A stretch of 64,000 nucleotides of DNA from CAWABB01 sp963780165 (lineage in GTDB: Bacteria > Bacteroidota > Ignavibacteria > UBA10030 > UBA6906), in the NCBI GenBank assembly GCA_963780165.1, contig CAWABB010000001.1, positions 186,001 through 250,000 of the forward strand, written 5' to 3'. The notes under the pieces were generated by a model that had not been told where the DNA came from, did no database searches, and worked only from the letters and a program-made list of their open reading frames with translations. Each line of letters opens with the position of its first letter. Within the stretch, counting starts at the first letter, position 1. The position numbers were made by a program, and so were the translations under genes. Below, in pieces: positions 43,191 through 52,426 of this stretch.

Positions 43191-43862
43191 TCAATTCTGC
43201 GCAATCCAAGGCTCGCTCTCGGCAACCTGAGACACCTGATGGAGCGCCGACTGGGCATCCGCCATCGTCGCATAGCGACCGATGCGCACGCGGTACCAGG
43301 TATCACCCTCGACAGTCCCTTCGACCACATACGCCGGATAGCCGGCCGCGGTCATCTTCGCCGCTTCTCCGTTCGCCTTCGCCTGCGTTTCCCACGATGA
43401 CACCTGGATGCAGAAGTTGCCAGTGCCTGTCGGGGGAAGTGAAGCGGCCACTGTTTTGGGAGCGCGAGTTTGCACCGGTTTCTCCGTCGCCGGCGGAGTG
43501 ATAGGCGGCTCTTGAGCTGCATCGGGAAGCGGTGTGCTCGGAGTAATCTGCTCCCCACCCTCGGGCTGCGTCGCGGCGTCCGTAGTCGACTCTTCCAGCG
43601 CCGGAAGATCGGGCTCCGGAAGACCCTCTGATACCGCCACGGGCTTTGGACCCCAGAGGTGGATGATCTTCAATTGGTTCAGCGCGAAGACAACGCCCGC
43701 AACGACGATGATGCCCAGGACAATCCAGAGGAGCGGGGAGATTCCCCCGCGGCCGCCCCCATCTACATCGCGAAGCGTTGGAGGAGCTGGTGGATTCGTT
43801 TCAGAGTCAAGCGGTTCGGGTTCCGATTCCAGAGAATCGTCTTTGAGATTCAGCCGGGGCAT
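43191..43862 (-). CDS. SPOR domain-containing membrane protein
   Basis: Protein of 223 residues from MPRLNLKDD (43862; AGGAGG eight bases upstream). A short acidic cytoplasmic part is followed by one membrane helix (about 41-61), a proline-rich linker and a C-terminal SPOR domain (FCIQVSSWETQAKANGEAAKM, WYRVRIGRYATMADAQSAL). SPOR domains bind denuded peptidoglycan at the septum, so a divisome or cell-envelope role is likely. A promoter lies about 190 bases upstream. Confidence 0.87.
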   Translation of the reverse strand: MPRLNLKDDSLESEPEPLDSETNPPAPPTLRDVDGGGRGGISPLLWIVLGIIVVAGVVFALNQLKIIHLWGPKPVAVSEGLPEPDLPALEESTTDAATQPEGGEQITPSTPLPDAAQEPPITPPATEKPVQTRAPKTVAASLPPTGTGNFCIQVSSWETQAKANGEAAKMTAAGYPAYVVEGTVEGDTWYRVRIGRYATMADAQSALHQVSQVAESEPWIAQN

Positions 43863-44311
43863 GCCTTGTTCCTCCTGTGCATGTTGATTGGGTTCTCGTC
43901 TGCAGATCTTGCTCACCGTCACGCCGCATCAATCGTCGATCTGGCGAGCGGGATGACACCCGCAGCGTTCGTCAGAAAGGCATTCAGGGCGAGCCGCGTG
44001 CTACAACAGAGACTTAAAGTATTTTCTAAATTCCTCCCCGTAACGGCTTAATTTAGGTTTTGGGACTCTTGAAGTCAAGGAATTTCGCTCGAAAAGGCGA
44101 GGAATAATGATGGGAGATAGGTGACCCGATCAGTGGAATCCCCGAGACCGATGAGCACCCGGCCGAGGATGAACGTAGCTGCTCGGCCGCCGGCCGTCAG
44201 CAGGTCGAGCCGCCCTGAGACAATTGATATCGCGGTAGCCAGCCCTGCGCCCGCAGCAAGCCGGGCCAGAGACAACTCACATGCCGATGACATCATGGCG
44301 GCTGAGATGCC
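43863..44311. other. intergenic region with SPOR-gene promoter
   Basis: About 450 bases between the SPOR gene and the sigma-like gene. The middle (44010-44060) is AT-rich for this genome and holds a good minus-strand promoter (44050-44078). That would give the SPOR message an untranslated leader of about 180 bases with no evident structure. A 73-codon open frame at 44075-44296 (-) is hydrophobic but has no ribosome site; I do not call it a gene. Confidence 0.5.
44050..44078 (-). promoter_or_regulatory. predicted sigma-70 promoter upstream of the SPOR gene
   Basis: TTGACT (44078-44073), 17-base spacer, TAAATT (44055-44050) on the minus strand. Confidence 0.5.
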
Positions 44312-45079
44312 TCATAGAATCAACCAGAGGATGATCAGGGCGACGACGAGGACCACGCCGAGTATCAGGAGCGTCCTGCTGCGGCCCCGGGACAGTCGGC
44401 GGCGATCGCGGAGAGCCTGTCGCACGGACACGGTCAAATGCCAGGGCGCGGATTCCCATCCCATCCCGCGGAGCTCCTCCCGGAGCTTTGATTCGTCGGT
44501 CGCCCTGCGGGGATCGAGCGGAGGACCGTACGTCTGGTGGGCTTTCAGGAATTCGCGAGAGGCGCGGGCGAGTGCGTCGGGAAAATCCGCAGGCTTGATG
44601 CCGAGGATGAAGGCGGTCTGCTCATTCGTCAGGCCCATCACCTCAATGAGGACGAGCACTTCGCGCAGGCGGGTGGGAACCGCCGCAAGGACCCACTGAA
44701 GCTGCGACGACCGGTCTGCCGGGTCGACTTTCGCGCCACATGCCTTCAGCTCTTCGGCCTGTTCGGCGGCGGCTTTCGGCGAATGTGCCATGTCTGGTCG
44801 CCGCCCTTTGCACGCATCCCGGGCAACGTCAAGAGCCATGCGGTACATCGCCCCCCGAATTCCGTGCGACGGCTTCGCGCCCCGAAGCCCCCTGAACCAT
44901 GTAACGAACCCCTGGACGAGCGCCGATTCGGCGCGCTCACGGTCGCCGGTCAGGCGGACGACGCACGTGAAGAGAACGTCCTTGTATTCGTCCAGTAACC
45001 GGTCGCGGGCGACCTCGTCCCCCTCTCGCGCAGCCCTGGCGAGGTCCTCATCGGGCACATCGGCAAAGGGATAGATCAT
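44312..45079 (-). CDS. ECF sigma factor-like protein with C-terminal membrane helix
   Basis: Protein of 255 residues from MIYPFADVPD (45079; GGGAGA about seven bases upstream). Residues 11-92 match sigma-70 region 2 of ECF factors (EDLARAAREGDEVARDRLLDEYKD, GIRGAMYRMALDVARDACKGR). Residues 128-180 match region 4 (VLAAVPTRLREVLVLIEVMGLTNEQTAFILGI), but the recognition helix is altered (PADFPDALARASREF). About 50 residues follow, then a basic stretch and a single membrane helix at 235-255 that ends the protein. Soluble ECF factors lack this. It may be a membrane-held sigma or a degenerate, regulatory paralogue. Last gene of the holA run. Confidence 0.78.
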   Translation of the reverse strand: MIYPFADVPDEDLARAAREGDEVARDRLLDEYKDVLFTCVVRLTGDRERAESALVQGFVTWFRGLRGAKPSHGIRGAMYRMALDVARDACKGRRPDMAHSPKAAAEQAEELKACGAKVDPADRSSQLQWVLAAVPTRLREVLVLIEVMGLTNEQTAFILGIKPADFPDALARASREFLKAHQTYGPPLDPRRATDESKLREELRGMGWESAPWHLTVSVRQALRDRRRLSRGRSRTLLILGVVLVVALIILWLIL

Positions 45080-45102
45080 GTCCGCACTCTCCCACGGAAC
45101 GG

Positions 45103-46128
45103 TCAATCGACCGGAACGGCCGGCCCGACCAGGCTGACAATCGTCGACGAAAGGATCTGCCGGTGGTCTTCGCCGGACGTCTTCATCCGCTCATCCGCAC
45201 GGGCAAGCCGGCAGAACGCGTTCTCAACCTCACGCTGCGAGAACCCCGCGGCCGCGTCGATGTACTCTCTCACAAAGAAGCTGGTGACGCGGATCTCAGA
45301 GGAGATGTCCCGGTCAGAGGTGCCTTTGCGCTTCAACTCCTGCACCTTCAACAGCGACACGAAGTACGACGTCAGCATGACGAGGATGAATGTCAGCGTC
45401 TCGCCGCCGTCAAGCATATGCTCCCCGATCTCGAGGGCACGCCCGGCGTCACGATGGCCGATCGCGCGCTGAAGCTCGAAGATGCTGAATTCTCTCGAGA
45501 GGCCGACGACTTCAGCGACCTCATCGGCACCGATCGTGCGCTTCTTCCCGAGGTATGTGTAGAGTTTCTCGAGTTCGTTGTCCAGGGCGCGCAGGGAGGT
45601 GCCGACGTACGCCTGGAGGACCCGCGCCGCTTCCGGGGTGATCTCCCATCCGGACGCCGCAGCACGCGCGGCAATCCAGCCGGGGATGTGATTCCCGTAC
45701 AGGGGCTTGCATTCTACGACAACGCCGATCTTTCGTGCCACGGTATAGGGGCGTTTCCGGAGATCGGCGGACGTGGCGACAATGACGAAGACGGTTGTCG
45801 GCGACGGGGCTTCCAGATAGGCACCGACGGCCTCGAGGTCTTTGGCGGAGCACCGCTCGACCTCGCGAAGGATGACCCCCCTGCGGTCTGCCATGAGCGG
45901 GAATGCTGAGGCGACTGCGGCTATGTGACGGCCGTCCTCTTCTCCCCCGCGGAAGGTGTCCAGGTTGAACCCGCGCTGATCGGGGTGCACGGCGGCGTCA
46001 AGGATCGCCCTCAACGCCTCTTCCACGAGGAAGTCCTCTTCCCCGTGGAGGAGGTAGACTGACGCCGGCTCGCCCTTCGCAAGGGCCGCCGTCAGCTCAG
46101 CTACGCTCAGGCCGTCTTTCGCCGCCAT
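45103..46128 (-). CDS. holA: DNA polymerase III subunit delta
   Basis: Protein of 341 residues with the HolA arrangement: an AAA+-like N-terminal domain (SVYLLHGEEDFLVEEALRAI, LDTFRGGE) and the C-terminal collar helices (LDNELEKLYTYLG, FSIFELQRAIGHRDAGRALEIGEHML). Delta opens the beta clamp in the clamp loader. It lies 24 bases downstream of the cyclophilin gene's neighbour region and 23 bases upstream of the sigma-like gene. Confidence 0.92.
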   Translation of the reverse strand: MAAKDGLSVAELTAALAKGEPASVYLLHGEEDFLVEEALRAILDAAVHPDQRGFNLDTFRGGEEDGRHIAAVASAFPLMADRRGVILREVERCSAKDLEAVGAYLEAPSPTTVFVIVATSADLRKRPYTVARKIGVVVECKPLYGNHIPGWIAARAAASGWEITPEAARVLQAYVGTSLRALDNELEKLYTYLGKKRTIGADEVAEVVGLSREFSIFELQRAIGHRDAGRALEIGEHMLDGGETLTFILVMLTSYFVSLLKVQELKRKGTSDRDISSEIRVTSFFVREYIDAAAGFSQREVENAFCRLARADERMKTSGEDHRQILSSTIVSLVGPAVPVD

Positions 46129-46152
46129 GCGTGTCCCGGTCAGGTCGACAGA

Positions 46153-46764
46153 CTACCGCGGCACCGTCTGCTGCTTCATGCGAACGGAATTGATGACGAC
46201 GTCCGTCTTCGGACGGCCGTCGTTCGCCCCCATCTCCGGGGTGATCTCCACCGCACCGATGCGATCGACGACGTCCAGACCGCTCACGACGCGGCCGAAG
46301 ATCGTGTACGCCTTCGGCAGCCGAGGAGCGTCCTGGAGCATGATGAAGAACTGGCTGGTATTGGTGTTCGGCCCCCGGTTGGCCATCGCAACGGTTCCGT
46401 GAACATACCCTGTCTTGAACGACGGGGCCGCCGGGTTGAGCTCGTCCTCGAACTCCTTCCCATAGATGCTCTTCCCTCCCCCACCCGTCCCGGTCGGATC
46501 GCCGCCCTGGATGACGAAGCCCTTCGCGATGCGATGGAACTTGATTCCGTCGAAGTACTTCTGCTCCGCCAGCTTCACGAAGTTGTCCACCGTGCGCGGC
46601 GCGTCGTTGCGGTAGAGCTCGATCTCGATCGTACCCATCGAGGTCGCCATCACGGCGACTTCAGCGGTTCCCTTGTCTGCTGTCATATTCTCGGATTTTC
46701 CGCAGCTGTTGAGTGTCAATCCCAGAGCAAGAGATGCCGCTCCGGCGAGAAGAAAACGGTTCAT
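46153..46764 (-). CDS. cyclophilin-type peptidyl-prolyl isomerase lipoprotein
   Basis: Protein of 203 residues. The signal peptide ends with lipobox LNSC (Cys 21), so it is a lipoprotein of the cell envelope. The cyclophilin core is complete: FDGIKFHRIAKGFVIQGGDP, GTVAMANRGPNTNTSQFFI and FGRVVSGLDVVDRI. It catalyses proline isomerisation during folding of exported proteins. AAGGAG precedes the ATG by seven bases. Confidence 0.93.
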   Translation of the reverse strand: MNRFLLAGAASLALGLTLNSCGKSENMTADKGTAEVAVMATSMGTIEIELYRNDAPRTVDNFVKLAEQKYFDGIKFHRIAKGFVIQGGDPTGTGGGGKSIYGKEFEDELNPAAPSFKTGYVHGTVAMANRGPNTNTSQFFIMLQDAPRLPKAYTIFGRVVSGLDVVDRIGAVEITPEMGANDGRPKTDVVINSVRMKQQTVPR

Positions 46765-46786
46765 TGGTTGGCTCCTTGAGTTGTGA

Positions 46787-47470
46787 TCAGAAGAGGTATG
46801 CGAAACCGAGCCGGGCGCCCGCTCCGAACCAGTGGAGCGTGGACTCCTCGATGTTCACGGCAGGGCTCTGCCCTCCGGCGTCCTGGAGTGATCCCATGAG
46901 CTCCCACCGCGCCTGCACGCCGAGATACATGTAGAGACTCTCCCCCAGCGCCGTGTTGCCTTCCATCTCTATCACGATCCCGGCACCTGAGGCCTTGTAC
47001 TCCCTGTCCAGCGTCGAAAACTTCTCCCACAGCGAGCCCCAATGATAGCCTCCGCCCAGGCCGGCCTTGAGGCAGTAGAGCCCGGCGTCATGGAGGACAT
47101 ACTGGACGACGACCGACGGGAGATGCGCGCTGAGCGTGTACTCCGCCGTCCCGTATTGCCCGGCAATGTTGTATGACGCGAGCACATAGCCGTAGTCTGC
47201 CTTGATGAGCCAGGAGGAATCCAGGGGAACGCTCACGTATCCGAAGAACTCGGCTGCCGCCTTGAATGACGAGACCTGTTCCAGCGCCCCGGGTGTGCTG
47301 TTCACGATGTTCACGACGTCGGTCGCATTGATGGCTGCGACACCCAGGCCTGCCCCGATGCCGGGGCGAATGGCAGTCGTCGGCGCGTCCGCGGGAGACG
47401 GCCGCTGGGCATGCAGCGGGTGCGTGCCCGCCACGAGTGCGATCAGGCACAACAGCACGGCCGGCCGCAT
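46787..47470 (-). CDS. predicted outer-membrane protein
   Basis: Protein of 227 residues from MRPAVLLCLIALVAG (47470), separated by one base from the stop of the upstream flippase-like gene. A signal peptide ending at HAQ is followed by alternating amphipathic strands (ADYGYVLASYNIAGQYG, YMYLGVQARWELMG) and a C-terminal aromatic residue, the pattern of a small eight-to-ten-stranded barrel. No family is recognised. Confidence 0.65.
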   Translation of the reverse strand: MRPAVLLCLIALVAGTHPLHAQRPSPADAPTTAIRPGIGAGLGVAAINATDVVNIVNSTPGALEQVSSFKAAAEFFGYVSVPLDSSWLIKADYGYVLASYNIAGQYGTAEYTLSAHLPSVVVQYVLHDAGLYCLKAGLGGGYHWGSLWEKFSTLDREYKASGAGIVIEMEGNTALGESLYMYLGVQARWELMGSLQDAGGQSPAVNIEESTLHWFGAGARLGFAYLF

Positions 47471-47471
47471 G

Positions 47472-48530
47472 TCACCGCCCTCCCATGTTTTCCCGACGAG
47501 GGCGCATGGCATCTCCGAACGTGACCTTGTCTTTCAGGAAGTAGTAGAGTCCGATCAACGTTACGCTGACAAAACCGACGCCGTGCGTGAGCGTGGCAAA
47601 GCTCAACGCGGTCGCCCGGTGTACTCCGTACAGTGCGATGAGGGTCTGGGAGGCGAACGCGTGGTACGTGCCGGTGGAGCCGGGCGTCGGGATTGCGACT
47701 CCGATGCTCGAGATCGCGAGCACGACGATCGCCCCCGAGAAGCCGAGCGCCCCCTCCAGTCCGAACGCCTTCAGCCCGCACCACGTCATGACAGCATACA
47801 GCCCCCAGACCAGGACGCTCAGCACGCCGATGATCACAAAATGCTGCGGAGATTTCAGGAACGAGAACCCGTCAAGGAAGGAATGCGTGAGACGCTCGAT
47901 GCGGCTCGCGAATCGCTCCGGGAACAGGCGGGTGACGCGCGCAAGAACCGCATCGGCCCAATCACGACGAAGCATCAGGGCCACCATGAACGCCGTCGCG
48001 AGGATGATGACGGCCGCGAGAACGATTCCCGATTGCGCGAGCCAGGGGAACGACTCGAGAAGAGGCCCCCTGTACAGAAACGGCAGCGCAGCCACCAGGA
48101 TCAGGAACGAAATCATGTCCATGATCCGCTCGACGACAATCGTCCCGAAGGAAGCGCCCGCCGAGATCTGTTCCAGCTTGCCGATCGCGAAGGGGCGTCC
48201 GAGCTCTCCCGCCCGGGGAAGGACGTTGTTCAGCATGTAGCCGATCATCACCGCGGAGAAGAGGTTTCTGAGGCCGATGTCCGGCTTGATAGGATAGAGC
48301 ATGTACCGCCAACGGAGGGCACGACAGAGATGGCTCACGATCAGCGCAACCAGGTACAGGAGGAGCCACCCGTAGTCTGCGTTTTCAAGCGATGCGACGA
48401 TATCGGCGGGGTCGGTGCCCCGAAATGCAATGTAGAGGAAGAGAACCGTCAGGACAAGGCTGACGGCGTACCGGAGCCATCGGCGGGGGGATGTCGGGGG
48501 CAACGCCCCCTGGGCTGGTTCGAGGACCAC
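47472..48530 (-). CDS. lysylphosphatidylglycerol synthase-like transmembrane (UPF0104/AglD) protein
   Basis: Membrane protein of 352 residues with about eight helices. It has the family features RALRWRYML, NNVLPRAGELGRPFAIGK, VVERIMDMISF and the late IGVAIPTPGSTGTYH motif. Only the flippase-like membrane domain is present, not the aminoacyl-transfer domain of MprF. A lipid or glycolipid flippase role is likely but unproven. The start is GTG at 48530, nine bases from the lolA stop. Confidence 0.85.
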   Translation of the reverse strand: MVLEPAQGALPPTSPRRWLRYAVSLVLTVLFLYIAFRGTDPADIVASLENADYGWLLLYLVALIVSHLCRALRWRYMLYPIKPDIGLRNLFSAVMIGYMLNNVLPRAGELGRPFAIGKLEQISAGASFGTIVVERIMDMISFLILVAALPFLYRGPLLESFPWLAQSGIVLAAVIILATAFMVALMLRRDWADAVLARVTRLFPERFASRIERLTHSFLDGFSFLKSPQHFVIIGVLSVLVWGLYAVMTWCGLKAFGLEGALGFSGAIVVLAISSIGVAIPTPGSTGTYHAFASQTLIALYGVHRATALSFATLTHGVGFVSVTLIGLYYFLKDKVTFGDAMRPRRENMGGR

Positions 48531-48539
48531 GCGGGCAGC

Positions 48540-49202
48540 CTACCGGAGGTCCACGACCTCGACACCTTCGGGGATGTCGAAGACGAACCGGCTATCCTCG
48601 AGCCCCTTGTTGATGTCGATATCGCGGACGGTATACTGCGTTTCACGGCTGTTGACATCCACGAGCAGGACCTGTTTCACGAGGGACGTCCCTTCGTCGA
48701 TCCAGAGCTTCAGCGACTTGACCGACGACGACTCGCTCCTGGGCGTGAGCAGGAGAGCAATGGTCTCCGTCGAGCCAATCTTCTCCTTCCCCACGATGCG
48801 GGACGCGTACTCGTCGGGCGCGGTCGTCAGCAGGCGCTCGGGGGAGAGCATGCGCTCGTTCAGCTTGAACGTGTCGATCAGCACCTGATTCGTGGCAACT
48901 GCGTAGGACCAGACGGTCTGGCCGTCGGTGACAATGGTCTGACCCTCGAGTTCGACGCGGTACTTGTTCGTCTTCTTCAGCAGGAGCTTCCCTTCGAGGC
49001 GCTGGTCGATCCCGGCCAGCGGGAACCTCACCTCCTGCGAGAACTTGAGCGTCGCGTCCGTGACGGAGTCATACTTCTTCCGCACGCGGGCGAGGACATC
49101 CTGCGCGTCCTCGGTCAGCGCGGACGCCGGCGCGAGCAGGAGCGCAAGCAGGCTCATCAGGAGGGCGCGCGATCCGATTGAGAGCATGGTGGTCGGGTTC
49201 AT
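48540..49202 (-). CDS. lolA: outer membrane lipoprotein carrier protein LolA
   Basis: Periplasmic protein of 220 residues with a signal peptide (about 1-29, ending SALT). The LolA-type unclosed barrel is seen in VTDATLKFSQEVRFPLAG, GKLLLKKTNKYRVEL, VTDGQTVWSYAVATNQVLID and LKLWIDEGTSLVKQVLLVD. It ferries lipoproteins from the inner to the outer membrane. It overlaps ftsK by ATGA, a neighbourhood (ftsK-lolA) that is conserved in many Gram-negatives. Confidence 0.92.
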   Translation of the reverse strand: MNPTTMLSIGSRALLMSLLALLLAPASALTEDAQDVLARVRKKYDSVTDATLKFSQEVRFPLAGIDQRLEGKLLLKKTNKYRVELEGQTIVTDGQTVWSYAVATNQVLIDTFKLNERMLSPERLLTTAPDEYASRIVGKEKIGSTETIALLLTPRSESSSVKSLKLWIDEGTSLVKQVLLVDVNSRETQYTVRDIDINKGLEDSRFVFDIPEGVEVVDLR

Positions 49203-51652
49203 GGATTGAGGATCGCCTCCAGGTCTTCATCTGTCTGCACCAGCACCTCCCGCGCTTTGCTGCCGTCGAACGGCCCGACGATGCCGGCCATTTCGAGCTC
49301 GTCGACCAGCCGGGCGGCGCGGGAATATCCGACCTTCAGCCGCCGTTGCAGCAAAGAGACGGATCCCTGCTGGTGTCGCACAATCAGCCGGGCCGCCTCT
49401 TCGAACAGTTCGTCGCGCTCATCGCGCCCGCCGCCGCCGCCCGCGCGCTTCCGTTCCGCGATTGACGGCAGCAGGAACGGCATCGCGTACCCCTGCTGCC
49501 GGGCAATGTGGTCCACGATCGCATCCACTTCGTCGGGCGAAATGTAGGCGTTCTGCAGGCGTACGGGTTTGGGGCTGCCGCTTGCCAGATAGAGCATGTC
49601 ACCGTTGCCGAGCAGCTGTTCCGCGCCGTTCATATCCAGGATTGTCCGCGAGTCGGTCTTTGATGCGACCTGGTACGCAACCCGCGCAGGAAAGTTCGCC
49701 TTGATGACGCCCGTGATGACGTCGACCGAGGGGCGCTGCGTGGCGACGATCAGATGGATCCCGACCGCGCGCGCCAGCTGCGCCAGGCGAGCGATCGGCT
49801 CTTCCACTTCGCGCGCCGCCGTGATCATGAGATCCGCGAGCTCGTCGATCACCACAACCAGGTACGGCAACCTGGTGTGCGGATGCTCCGGCGTGAAGGT
49901 GAGGCGGCCACTGCGAAGCCGCTCGTTGTAGTCCTGGACATTTCTGACGCCCGCGGCCGCGAGGCGGTCGTAGCGACGCTCCATTTCCAGCTCCACCCCG
50001 CGGAGCGCAAGCACCGCGTTCTGCGGGGTCGTGACGATCTCCTCGTTGATGTCGGGAGAGATAGCCAGGAAATGGTTCTTCAATTTCGCATACTGTGCCA
50101 GCTCGATCTTCTTGGGATCGATGATGACGAGCTTCAGATCGGCCGGGTGCATGCGGAAGAACAGGCTCGCCAGGATCGTGTTGATACCGACACTCTTCCC
50201 GGAGCCGGTCGAACCGGCGATCAGCAGGTGCGGCATGCGCGTGAGATCGTCCGCGAACACCTCGCCCGAGATGGTCTTCCCCATCGCCAGCGGAAGGTTG
50301 GCGGTGCTGGTCCGGAACGTATTCGAGTTGACGACACTCCGCATCGTCACGAGCGACCGGTGGGAGTTCGGGATCTCCACGCCCACCGCCGACTTCCCGG
50401 GAATCGGCGCCATGATGCGGATCCCTTTGGCCGCAAGCTTGAGCGCCATATCGTTCTCGAGGCTCACGATGCTGCTGATCTTCACGCCGCTCGCGGGGAC
50501 CAGCTCATACAGCGTCACGACAGGGCCAGGCGTGACGCTGACGCTTTCCAGCTCAACGCTGAACTCCGCGAGCGTGGCGCGCAGAAGGTCCGCGTTCGCC
50601 TTCAGCTCTTCCTCGTCCACTTCTTCGCGGCTCGCGGCAGGAGCCGTCAGCAGATCGACGGACGGGAAGACGTAGTCGATGTCTTCGACCGGCGCGGACG
50701 CGGGAGCGATGGGAGTCGACGGCTCGGCCTCCGCGGGCCCGGGGGTCGGCCGTCGTTCGACCCTGACCGTCGGGACGACCCGGTCCACGGGAGCCTGGCG
50801 CGCCGGCATGGGACGCTCTCCCTCCTCCGGTTCTTCCTCGGGGCGCGTGATCTTGACTTCGTGTCTGGCGAGAGCAGGGTGAGCTACCTCGGCATCTGCA
50901 TCTTCCTCCGGGCGTTCTTCTGAACGTCCCTCCCGCCGTTCCGCCTCCCGCAGCGCACGTTGCTCCGCCCACTCGTCCCTCTTCCGCTCGAGCCAGTCCA
51001 GCAACGCAAGCCAGCCGGTTCGCATCCGCTCGGCAGTCACGCGTACGTCGAGGTCCGCCGCCAGCACGATCGTGACGATCGCGGCCACTGCGATCACGAC
51101 CGTGCCGCCCGCCTTCCCGAGCAGTTGCGAGAGGCGCGTCGCGATAAAGTCGCCGATCAGACCGCTCCACTCCATCCCCGGACCGCTCTCCGCCAGGAAG
51201 AGCCGGATCATACCGAACGACGAGGAGACGAGGAGTGCTCCGACAAGCGTCACGTTGGTGATCCCGATGACGCGCCGGAGATCGGCATGGCGAAGGATGG
51301 TCCATCCCCACACAACCATGAGAAACGGCACGACCAGAACGCTGTACCCGACCGTGGAGGTTACGAAGAAATCCGAGATGACGGCGCCGACAAGGCCGAG
51401 CCAGTTTTGCGTTGTGTCCGCCTTTGCGCGCGCAACTGCGTCGCCCGTGAAGACGTTGAACAGGTCGGAGAGCCGGACGCTCGCGTTGGCCTCGTCCACC
51501 GGATCGTACGAGACGAGCGCCAGCAGAAGGAGCAGCCCCGCGGCCATCAGCAGGATCCCGAAGATCGGACGGCGATGGCGGCTGGCCGGCGGGCGGGCCT
51601 CGCGTGTCTCCCGTCGGCTAGGCGCGGGGCGTGATTGTTGTCGTTGAGCCAT
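49199..51652 (-). CDS. ftsK: DNA translocase FtsK
   Basis: Protein of 817 residues. Four N-terminal membrane helices (about 27-190), a charged E/R/P-rich linker (about 225-335), and the RecA-like motor with Walker A LLIAGSTGSGKSVGIN and Walker B YLVVVIDELADLM. The C-terminal gamma winged helix (GSVSLLQRRLKVGYSRAARLVDELE) recognises polar DNA motifs. It segregates chromosome termini at the septum. AAGGA is six bases before the ATG. Confidence 0.96.
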   Translation of the reverse strand: MAQRQQSRPAPSRRETREARPPASRHRRPIFGILLMAAGLLLLLALVSYDPVDEANASVRLSDLFNVFTGDAVARAKADTTQNWLGLVGAVISDFFVTSTVGYSVLVVPFLMVVWGWTILRHADLRRVIGITNVTLVGALLVSSSFGMIRLFLAESGPGMEWSGLIGDFIATRLSQLLGKAGGTVVIAVAAIVTIVLAADLDVRVTAERMRTGWLALLDWLERKRDEWAEQRALREAERREGRSEERPEEDADAEVAHPALARHEVKITRPEEEPEEGERPMPARQAPVDRVVPTVRVERRPTPGPAEAEPSTPIAPASAPVEDIDYVFPSVDLLTAPAASREEVDEEELKANADLLRATLAEFSVELESVSVTPGPVVTLYELVPASGVKISSIVSLENDMALKLAAKGIRIMAPIPGKSAVGVEIPNSHRSLVTMRSVVNSNTFRTSTANLPLAMGKTISGEVFADDLTRMPHLLIAGSTGSGKSVGINTILASLFFRMHPADLKLVIIDPKKIELAQYAKLKNHFLAISPDINEEIVTTPQNAVLALRGVELEMERRYDRLAAAGVRNVQDYNERLRSGRLTFTPEHPHTRLPYLVVVIDELADLMITAAREVEEPIARLAQLARAVGIHLIVATQRPSVDVITGVIKANFPARVAYQVASKTDSRTILDMNGAEQLLGNGDMLYLASGSPKPVRLQNAYISPDEVDAIVDHIARQQGYAMPFLLPSIAERKRAGGGGGRDERDELFEEAARLIVRHQQGSVSLLQRRLKVGYSRAARLVDELEMAGIVGPFDGSKAREVLVQTDEDLEAILNP

Positions 51653-51661
51653 GCAATATCC

Positions 51662-52426
51662 TTAGTGCGATCCCGAAGGCTCCGCCGCGTGGGGCGGAGG
51701 GGGCAGGGGTTTCAGCACCCCTCCTTCGAAGGATGGAACAACCGAACGCGAATCCACACCGGCACAGACCCTGAGATCATCGCCAAAGCCCAGGCCCACA
51801 AGGTGTCTGCCGTGTTCGGAGGCCTGGAGCATTTTCAGCGGGGACTTCCCGTGCGCCTTGTACAGCGAGAGCGCCACCGAAGCTCCGTCCGGGAGACCGG
51901 GGGTATCAGCGGACCATCCGGCGATCCGATGCAGCAGCAGCCCGGCACACACCGCGTCCTCCAGTGCGATCGACCCCTCGTTCCCTGCACAGAGGATAGT
52001 CAGGTCCCCACCGATCCGCTGGAGCGCTTCGGCCACCGCGGAGACGTTCACGAATCCGCAGACGAGGAGCGTTCGCGCATGCCTTCCCTTGGCGAGCGCC
52101 AGCGTGCCGTTGCTGGAGCTGAAGATGATCGACTTGCCGCGAACCCGTTCCTCCGTGTACTCGAGCGGGGAGTTGCCCAGCGAGAAGCCCTCGATCATCT
52201 TGCCGTTGCGCTCTCCGCCGAGCAGGAACACGTCGCCGAAGAGGTTGCCCGAAATCTTCACGGCCGATTCCACGCTGGTGGCCGGAATCACCTGTCGCGC
52301 ACCGTTCGCAAGGGCCGTGGTGATGGTCGTGCTCGACCTCAGCACATCGATCATCACGACGGTCTTCTCGCGCAAGGCGAGCTCGTCCGCCTGCTGCGGC
52401 GTCAGATACAGGTTGATCTGCATCAT
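51662..52426 (-). CDS. comB: 2-phosphosulfolactate phosphatase family protein (ComB)
   Basis: Protein of 254 residues. VVMIDVLRSSTTITTALANGA, FLLGGERNGKMIEGFSLGNSPLEY, SSNGTLAL and GNEGSIALEDAVCAGLL are signature segments of ComB. In methanogens ComB dephosphorylates 2-phosphosulfolactate on the way to coenzyme M; in bacteria it occurs without the rest of that pathway and may make sulfolactate or act on another substrate. It overlaps gcvT by ATGA. Confidence 0.88.
   Translation of the reverse strand: MMQINLYLTPQQADELALREKTVVMIDVLRSSTTITTALANGARQVIPATSVESAVKISGNLFGDVFLLGGERNGKMIEGFSLGNSPLEYTEERVRGKSIIFSSSNGTLALAKGRHARTLLVCGFVNVSAVAEALQRIGGDLTILCAGNEGSIALEDAVCAGLLLHRIAGWSADTPGLPDGASVALSLYKAHGKSPLKMLQASEHGRHLVGLGFGDDLRVCAGVDSRSVVPSFEGGVLKPLPPPPHAAEPSGSH

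Noticed and set aside
43659..44051. A 130-codon open frame on the plus strand across the SPOR gene 5' end
   Set aside because: It overlaps the SPOR coding region in antisense and has no ribosome site or motif.
44075..44296. A 73-codon hydrophobic open frame on the minus strand
   Set aside because: No ribosome site, third-position GC below that of the neighbours, and its 3' end contains the promoter of the SPOR gene. It remains possible but is not supported.
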